Below, piece after piece: positions 14,301-19,090 of a stretch of 19,090 nt of DNA. The DNA comes from Vulcanimicrobiia bacterium (GTDB lineage: Bacteria; Eremiobacterota; Eremiobacteria; Baltobacterales; Baltobacteraceae), in the NCBI GenBank assembly GCA_024281135.1, contig JAMXLG010000024.1:1-19090 (forward strand), written 5' to 3'. The notes under the pieces were generated by a model. That model saw nothing but the letters and a program-made list of their open reading frames with translations, searched no databases and had not been told where the DNA came from. Each line of letters starts with the position of its first letter. Position 1 is the first letter of the stretch. A program made the translations under genes and the position numbers.

Positions 14301-16901
14301 GTCGGGGTCCGTCACAACAACCCGGATCGGCATCGGTGCTTTCGCCGCGCCGACGGTGTCACTCGCAAGGCCGATGACCGCATCGGCCGGAAGCGCAAGG
14401 AAACTCTGCGCATTGGAAACCGAGAGATTCGATACATCGGACGCTTCGATCTCGACGGTGTATCTCAGCGGCGCCGGCATGTCGTTGGGAACCGTAACGC
14501 GCAGGCCGATTTGTCCCTTGTCGTTGAGCGGATGCTGTTGCTCCAAAACGTCGGTGCGAATCGACGGCTGCTCCTCGGGCCAAAACCACTGCCGCCCAAA
14601 CCAAAAGTCATCCCAGCCCTTCGGGGTTATTGTTGTAAAGGCGCGCGTTACGAAGATGTGCGCGTTTCCACCGGCGAGCGGCGCGCCGAAAAGATAGCTT
14701 GCGGCGCCTGTTGCAGACACGCTGGTTCCTGGTGTTGCGGACGTTTTATCGAGGGTCACATCGAGCTTGAAGTTCGGCGGCTTGAACTCCGCAACACGGA
14801 AGTTTCCGGTGATCTGGGCGCCACGCGTCGAGGTGCCGGTGATCGTGTAGTACCCGAGTGGCTGCGCCGGCGCAAACGTGTACGGTTTCGAAAACGTGCC
14901 GTAAGCGTCGGTCGTAACCATACCCAGACCCGTCTTTTCGCCGCTTGGATTCTCTAGTTCGAGCGTATAACGTGCATTTGTGTCGGCGTGAACTACGCCG
15001 CCTTGCGTGTAGTATGCGATCCCGGTGAAGTCACCGCCTTCGCCCGGCTGATACATGTCGCGATCGGGAAAGATCGTGCCTACGCCTTGGGGTGCACCGC
15101 TCGCCCATCCCCAAGGCACTTCGTACCGGAAGATTCCGCTGTAATCATACAAACGCAGCGTCGCGCTGTCGGCGCCCTGCGTTGCAACGATTCCGAGACT
15201 GGGAAATTCATTCGCCTTCGCGTTGACGTAACAGCGTTCGACGTCGGTTGCACTGAGCACGAAAGCTCCTGATGAGTCCGTCGTTCCGGAAGCGCATTGC
15301 GCGTGCGTATCGTCGCCCATGCGGTACACGGTAATCGCCGTGTTCGCCGCGGGTGATCCGTCGTCAAGATGTTGCACGGTGACGTAGCCGGTTGCCGGGA
15401 AGAACTGCGCAAAAACTCCGAGGTTCGTCAACTGAATGATGCCGTTGTACGGAAATCCGTTCTCGCCGAGAGTCGATGACCAGAAGCCGTATGCGAGCGC
15501 TCCAAACGGTGCCTGCAATCGTTTTTGCACGTTGATGCGCACGACGCTCTGGACGTTGCGTTTTGCATTTGCAAGCGGCACGGTCGGCCACTGCGCAGCC
15601 GGTGAAGGAAGCGCATCGACGCCGTTATATCGCGTCAATGCATCAATCGGATCCAAGCGCGCAAACGCAGCTCGGTACGTATTGTTGGGAAGATTCGTCG
15701 CGTAGAGATTGATGTCCACGCCCGCGTTCGCGGGAATCAGCGTGCTGCCCGACGGTGCCCACAATCCCGGAGCAAAGTCACTCGTACGAATGGTTACGGT
15801 TTTCGGCGCCGGGAGCGACTGTCCGAAGATATCTTTTACGCCTTGTCCAACCGTTACCGCGTATTGCGCGTCGGGATCGAGGGCATATGGGTCGATCGCG
15901 ATTGAGTACTCATTCGAAACGATCATCTTCGGCGAGGGCGAAGGCGCGGGAGAAATCGTGACGTTTCCTGCGATCGTTTTCTCGTCGATCGGATTCGTGA
16001 AAGCGATGACCGGATCGCCGCCGGCGAACCGGGCGCCGTTCGCTGGGGCAGCGCTCGACGTTGCTGAAAGCGCATCAAACGTGTGAATTTCGCCCGTGAA
16101 CGACTTCGCCGTTGCAACGTTGCCACGCGCAGGTTCAACCCCCGGCGCGATCGTAAGCCGATACGAGGTCGCCCGCTGTAAATCGCCGCGCGGAACGAGA
16201 TCGTAGGTCCACATTCGCTGCGATGCATCGAATGCAGCCTGAGCATCGGGTGGCAATGAGGCCTGCGGTGTCGGCGTCGGTTCGAGCGTTGCGTCTAGCG
16301 GCACGCTCGAGCCGTTCGCATCGAGCGTTGCGCGCGATGCAAGCGATGCCGCGTCGACTTGTGCATTCGCAACGACGGCAATCTTTGGACGCAGCGGCGC
16401 GGGCGTCGGTGCCGACTCACCTGGTGCCGCCGTGGCTTGCGGAAGGCTTGAAAATTCAAGCGGGGCCGTTTCAAACGTCCACGCGAGATCCGAGCTCAAG
16501 CGATCGCCCGCGAGATCAGCAAGCCCATGGGTGAGCGTTACACGCACGCGGCTTCCGATCGGCAACGCTTCCTCGGCGACAAAGCCGATCATCCTCGGCG
16601 TCAGCAAAACGAAGCGGCCTCTTAGCGCCGGATCGATCCGCACGTGCGAAAGAACGTTCTTCGGGCCGTCGCCCTGGAGTGCTTCGACGGGAGCAACGGG
16701 TTTTGCGAAAATCACGCGGATCTGCGCCAGTGCTTGGGCTTGCGACGTGGGTGAGATCGACGAGACCCATGCCGGTAGTATTGGCTTCGGCAGCGCCGCA
16801 ATCGGGGCTAGTTTCTGGTTCTGCGTGGGCGCGTTCGGAGAGCACGCGGCCAATGCAAAAGCCGCCAGAGCGAGGAAACGACAACGATTCCGGCCGCGCA
16901 T
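11334..16901 (-). CDS. Bacterial alpha-2-macroglobulin lipoprotein lacking the thioester motif
   Basis: The intact frame encodes 1855 residues. The N-terminus is a lipoprotein signal: basic RGRNRCR, hydrophobic FLALAAFA, lipobox Leu17-Ala-Ala-Cys20. Ser follows the Cys, so by the E. coli rule the protein would go to the outer membrane. A proline-rich tether comes next, then many beta-sandwich macroglobulin segments. The central A2M core is LAYYGSVVTDANGRASIAFK (about residue 1190), followed by VPDDLTTWRVMAVAIADD. The helical thioester-type domain spans about 1380-1680 (DDGGFSYYSGQKSTDPGASAY) and is followed by a receptor-like beta domain. In thioester forms a CxEQ motif opens the helical domain; here that place reads AAEPLKTANELASR (about residue 1385) with no Cys or Gln. 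It is thus closer in type to E. coli YfaS than to YfhM. Family members are thought to trap proteases and protect the envelope together with PBP1C, whose gene is divergent next door. Confidence 0.92.
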   Translation of the reverse strand: MRGRNRCRFLALAAFALAACSPNAPTQNQKLAPIAALPKPILPAWVSSISPTSQAQALAQIRVIFAKPVAPVEALQGDGPKNVLSHVRIDPALRGRFVLLTPRMIGFVAEEALPIGSRVRVTLTHGLADLAGDRLSSDLAWTFETAPLEFSSLPQATAAPGESAPTPAPLRPKIAVVANAQVDAASLASRATLDANGSSVPLDATLEPTPTPQASLPPDAQAAFDASQRMWTYDLVPRGDLQRATSYRLTIAPGVEPARGNVATAKSFTGEIHTFDALSATSSAAPANGARFAGGDPVIAFTNPIDEKTIAGNVTISPAPSPSPKMIVSNEYSIAIDPYALDPDAQYAVTVGQGVKDIFGQSLPAPKTVTIRTSDFAPGLWAPSGSTLIPANAGVDINLYATNLPNNTYRAAFARLDPIDALTRYNGVDALPSPAAQWPTVPLANAKRNVQSVVRINVQKRLQAPFGALAYGFWSSTLGENGFPYNGIIQLTNLGVFAQFFPATGYVTVQHLDDGSPAANTAITVYRMGDDTHAQCASGTTDSSGAFVLSATDVERCYVNAKANEFPSLGIVATQGADSATLRLYDYSGIFRYEVPWGWASGAPQGVGTIFPDRDMYQPGEGGDFTGIAYYTQGGVVHADTNARYTLELENPSGEKTGLGMVTTDAYGTFSKPYTFAPAQPLGYYTITGTSTRGAQITGNFRVAEFKPPNFKLDVTLDKTSATPGTSVSATGAASYLFGAPLAGGNAHIFVTRAFTTITPKGWDDFWFGRQWFWPEEQPSIRTDVLEQQHPLNDKGQIGLRVTVPNDMPAPLRYTVEIEASDVSNLSVSNAQSFLALPADAVIGLASDTVGAAKAPMPIRVVVTDPDGKPVSGRSVHLELQKMTYVSASQAEEGGEEAQQTIRYDTVDRADITSGDAAVSANLTPPDAGSYRVRANFSGAASDASATDLQVFAYGAAAADFGIADTSGVRVTLDKKTYKVGDMATALIGSPFDRSDVYVGVVRYGTLYRTVLHNVTGAPRVSFKITPDMFPNAALQAVVVRRGVKLASVKPGTLDSLSRTGMAAFSIDLHDRYLKLAISPQQSKLAPGSMQNVNLALTGSNGSPVHGKIVAMAVNDAVLQLSGYRLPDLVNTVFANQPISTRFADNRENVTLQTPQAPAEKGFGFGGGFLEGAAGTRVRTTFLPLAYYGSVVTDANGRASIAFKVPDDLTTWRVMAVAIADDTKHFGTSDATFMTQLPLMANPLLPQFGRPGDRIDLGATVMNQTGSSGSLNFAMQLAGALHFAQGDPSSLHMTVATHEGMSAYRFAVAMGTPAPSMVSARVSLGSARDAFSVPFEIRDRATTESVIDAGAGTGDMVIPIHFTQPGTVTLTLANSILPQISVEASRVLAAEPLKTANELASRVIIASAIGSSKTFGADLDALEKMQRDDGGFSYYSGQKSTDPGASAYVLEALAFARAHGASVDSSIIGKAQAYARAVLANPSRGGRCNDDLCKAQTRFSMLWALAASGERRTDDLQTIYARRDGFDDADQIRLARYLLATPGWQSTGKTYADSLEQALYVTGRYAATNVNARWAWRGQIVDAQAQMLQLLLDRSAPLDRLDGAARALVAQKCRCGWSTTEATASAVTALSAYSSRVPPSAMNVTARVGSTTLADVSFGSSPASKDVTLASSAVNGNEVRLLSDRGTLHYVLLYTYALPRNVAGNLTAFRVTRHLYEPRTSSPFATIDLATPRQLTMHTGAVFDVGVRIAVDHPVDHVVIEDPLPAGFEAIDASFATSIQSLVPQTDNWELEGRQIYRDRVIAFAPHLAPGVYDMHYLVRSVTPGLFSWPGARAYLEGAPEQFGRSASATLELKQ

Positions 16902-16924
16902 GCGCTACACTACGGAAGAACCGC
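16902..16924. promoter_or_regulatory. 23-bp divergent gap between A2M and pbpC with a symmetric -10-like element
   Basis: TACACTA (16906-16912) reads TACACT on the plus strand and TAGTGT on the minus strand, so both strands carry a TAnnnT -10-like hexamer in overlapping positions. The minus hexamer lies 5 bases before the A2M ATG; the plus hexamer lies 13 bases before the pbpC GTG. GGAAGA (16914-16919) is a Shine-Dalgarno sequence for pbpC, while A2M has none. No good -35 is visible, so one or both promoters may instead lie inside the opposite coding sequence. Confidence 0.35.
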
Positions 16925-19090
16925 GTGCAAATCTTCTTTCGTTTTGTGACGGGCCTCTGCGCCGTCATACTTATCGTAGCCTACGCCACGGGGCGCGACG
17001 TCTCGGCGTCAGTACAGCGCGCCGAAGCCGTTACGTTCCTTGACCGTAACGGTGCGCCGCTCGGCACCATCTTAGGAAGCGATTCGGCTCACACGGTTGC
17101 CGTGCCGCTCGCTCGCGTAGCGCCGGACTTCCAGCGCGCGATCATCGCCGCCGAAGACGGACGCTTCGACCAGCACGGCGCAGTCGATCTCGCCGGCCTC
17201 GCGCGTGCGGCACATGAATTTTTCGTCTACGGAGAGTTTCGCAGCGGCGGCTCAACCATTGCGATGCAGCTGGCGCGCTTGCTCCATCCGTCGCCCTCGA
17301 CGATCCGCGGAAAAGTGCTTCAGGTATTGGTTGCCGAGCGACTCGCGATGCGATCGGAAAAACGCGATATCCTCGAGGCGTACGTGAACCGTGTGCCCAT
17401 GGGCGGCAATCTCTACGGTGTGGAAGCGGCTGCGCGCACGTATTTCGGCGCGCCGGCCGCGGATCTTGACTTGGCGCAGGCCTCGCTGCTCGCCGCGATC
17501 CCGAACGATCCCGTTGCACTCGCTCCGGACGAGCACCTCGATGCCACTCGCGCTCGTCAACTATACGTTCTTAGCCGTATGGCAGCGCTGCACGAGCTAG
17601 ACTCCGATCAACTAAGGCACGCTGAGCAAGAGCGCCTCGCCGTCGCGCATCACGACATCGGCGTTGTGGCCGCCGCTCACGCGCTCTTTTACCTCTATCC
17701 TCAGGTCGCGCAGCGCGGACGCGTTCATACGACGATCGACCGTGGGCTCCAGCGTTTCGTCGAAGCGCAAACACGCGACGTGTTGGCGGCGCTCGCATCG
17801 CGCCACGTGAGCGATGCCGCGGCACTCGTCGTCGATAATCATACAGGCGACGTGCTCGCTTATGTGGGCTCGCCGGATTACTTCTCGGACGCTGCATTAG
17901 GGCGAAACGACGGTGTGCAGGCGCTCCGACAGCCCGGGTCTTCCCTGAAGCCGTTCACCTATGAACTTGCGCTAGAGCGCCACAGCATTCTGTCGACGAC
18001 GATCCTTCCAGACGTACCGTCAACGTTCGCGATTGCAAACGGACGGCTCTATCAACCCGCAGACTATAGCGGCACGTTCAGCGGTCCCGTTCGCGTGCGG
18101 TACGCACTCGCGAACTCACTAAACGTCCCTGCGGTGCGTGTCTTATCAGCGCTTGGACCCGACACATTGCTCGAACGCTTGCACGAACTCGGATTTGGTC
18201 ATCTCGACAAACCGGCGTCGTTCTACGGTCTTGGTTTGACGCTCGGCGGCGGCGAAGTATCGCTGTGGGAAAACGTTCAGGCCTACGTTGCAACGGCACG
18301 CGGCGGTGACGCGATACCACTTCGGCTCATTGTAACATCGCCGATCACAACGCAGCACATCGGTGACACGCCGACATGGTCCTTGATCACCGATATGCTC
18401 GCCGATGCACACGCGCGCATTCATTCGTTCGGGCGTCACTCAGTACTGGACATGCCGTTCGCCGCAGCGGTGAAAACCGGAACATCATCTGATTTCCGCG
18501 ATACATGGACGATCGGCTTCACGCGCGACTACACCGTGGGCGTCTGGGCCGGAAATTTCGATGGCAGCGCGATGCGCGACGTATCCGGCGTCACCGGCGC
18601 TGGTCCGTTGTGGAATCGCATCATGCTGCACCTGCACGAAGTAAATGAGCCGCCTCCGTTCGATCCGCCGGCGGGTTACGTACGAACGAGCATCTGCGCA
18701 ACAACGGGGCATGCGCCGGCGCGTGGTTGCGCAGCCATCGTAACCGAATGGGTGCGGCCAATCGATTTGGCACGTGTTCAGCGTACAGCGCCGTCGCCGC
18801 TCGGGCACGAATATGACGCATGGCTCGCGCAACAGCCGCAGCAAACGGATGGGTCGTTCCACATCGTCTTTCCCGCGGATGGCAGCACATTCTATCGCGA
18901 CGATGCACCGACCGCTCTGCAACGACGCGAGCAACAACTTGCGCTTCGCGCTTCCGGCGCGCGCGGTCCGTTGCGATGGCGCGTCAACGGCCATCCGGTG
19001 AATACGGATTCCGACGGCAACGGTTTTATGCCGCTCGCAGAAGGCCGCTACATCATCGACGCGACCGACGGACTTCACAGCGATCGCGTA
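16925..19090 (+). CDS. pbpC: Penicillin-binding protein 1C (bifunctional peptidoglycan synthase), cut by the right edge
   Basis: From a GTG at 16925, with GGAAGA five bases upstream, the frame is open for 722 codons to the window end; about 50 more residues would be usual. Residues 2-22 are a membrane anchor (IFFRFVTGLCAVILIVAYA). The glycosyltransferase (GT51) domain has catalytic Glu77 in AEDGRFDQHGAVD, then GGSTIAMQLAR, RDILEAYVNRVPMGGNLYG and AARTYFGAPA. The transpeptidase domain has Ser339-x-x-Lys342 (QPGSSLKPFTY), Ser398-Leu-Asn400 (ANSLNVPAVR) and Lys517-Thr-Gly (VKTGTSSDFRDTW). From about residue 645 a PBP1C-specific C-terminal beta domain follows (IVFPADGSTFY, LRWRVNGHPV). It polymerises and crosslinks peptidoglycan in the periplasm. 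All catalytic residues are present. The divergent A2M neighbour is the classic partner gene. Confidence 0.95.
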   Translation, partial: MQIFFRFVTGLCAVILIVAYATGRDVSASVQRAEAVTFLDRNGAPLGTILGSDSAHTVAVPLARVAPDFQRAIIAAEDGRFDQHGAVDLAGLARAAHEFFVYGEFRSGGSTIAMQLARLLHPSPSTIRGKVLQVLVAERLAMRSEKRDILEAYVNRVPMGGNLYGVEAAARTYFGAPAADLDLAQASLLAAIPNDPVALAPDEHLDATRARQLYVLSRMAALHELDSDQLRHAEQERLAVAHHDIGVVAAAHALFYLYPQVAQRGRVHTTIDRGLQRFVEAQTRDVLAALASRHVSDAAALVVDNHTGDVLAYVGSPDYFSDAALGRNDGVQALRQPGSSLKPFTYELALERHSILSTTILPDVPSTFAIANGRLYQPADYSGTFSGPVRVRYALANSLNVPAVRVLSALGPDTLLERLHELGFGHLDKPASFYGLGLTLGGGEVSLWENVQAYVATARGGDAIPLRLIVTSPITTQHIGDTPTWSLITDMLADAHARIHSFGRHSVLDMPFAAAVKTGTSSDFRDTWTIGFTRDYTVGVWAGNFDGSAMRDVSGVTGAGPLWNRIMLHLHEVNEPPPFDPPAGYVRTSICATTGHAPARGCAAIVTEWVRPIDLARVQRTAPSPLGHEYDAWLAQQPQQTDGSFHIVFPADGSTFYRDDAPTALQRREQQLALRASGARGPLRWRVNGHPVNTDSDGNGFMPLAEGRYIIDATDGLHSDRV

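Noticed and set aside
18485..19078. Minus-strand reading frame of 197 residues opposite pbpC
   Set aside because: The plus strand carries the PBP1C transpeptidase KTG motif and C-terminal domain in this stretch; the minus frame has only low-information composition.

Overview
The window looks like ordinary chromosome from a GC-rich, free-living bacterium with a cell wall and probably an outer membrane. That view rests on a lipoprotein alpha-2-macroglobulin next to a PBP1C, a fused FadB-type beta-oxidation protein and several stress regulators. I see no phage, IS element, CRISPR array, rRNA or complete tRNA. The phylum cannot be fixed from the sequence. The gene style would fit a poorly cultured soil lineage such as Vulcanimicrobiota/Eremiobacterota, but that is only an impression.

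Layout, left to right. (1) Positions 1-148 hold the first 49 codons of a minus-strand gene, probably a secreted alpha/beta hydrolase, which runs off the left edge. (2) A strong terminator (184-216) closes a four-gene minus-strand operon: padR regulator (5780-5388), acyl-CoA dehydrogenase (5350-3530), fused enoyl-CoA hydratase/3-hydroxyacyl-CoA dehydrogenase (3524-1425) and thiolase (1432-245). Together the three enzymes supply all four steps of one fatty-acid beta-oxidation cycle. The PadR gene leads the operon and has an AT-rich promoter/operator region. (3) A second minus-strand group contains a GlxA-type (DJ-1/PfpI plus AraC) regulator (8915-7941), an exported beta-lactamase-fold serine hydrolase whose start overlaps the regulator's stop, and a universal stress protein (6272-5844).

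(4) From about 8979 to the right edge the strands alternate: unknown protein (minus), Fur/PerR regulator (plus), orphan OmpR-type response regulator (minus), second universal stress protein (plus), very large alpha-2-macroglobulin lipoprotein (minus) and PBP1C (plus, cut by the right edge). The convergent pairs are separated by only 1 and 7 bp. The last divergent pair has start codons only 23 bp apart.

The themes are catabolism of fatty acids under a PadR repressor, a regulator/hydrolase/stress-protein group, peroxide- or metal-responsive and two-component regulation, and envelope maintenance by the known A2M-PBP1C partnership. Points that most deserve a second look are: the A2M has lost its thioester motif; the A2M-pbpC intergenic region is tiny and carries a symmetric -10-like element; the PadR/beta-oxidation operon has two dyads; the Fur-family protein has a PerR-like metal site; and several genes start only a few bases after a -10-like hexamer, suggesting short or absent leaders. 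I found no convincing new multi-gene system.
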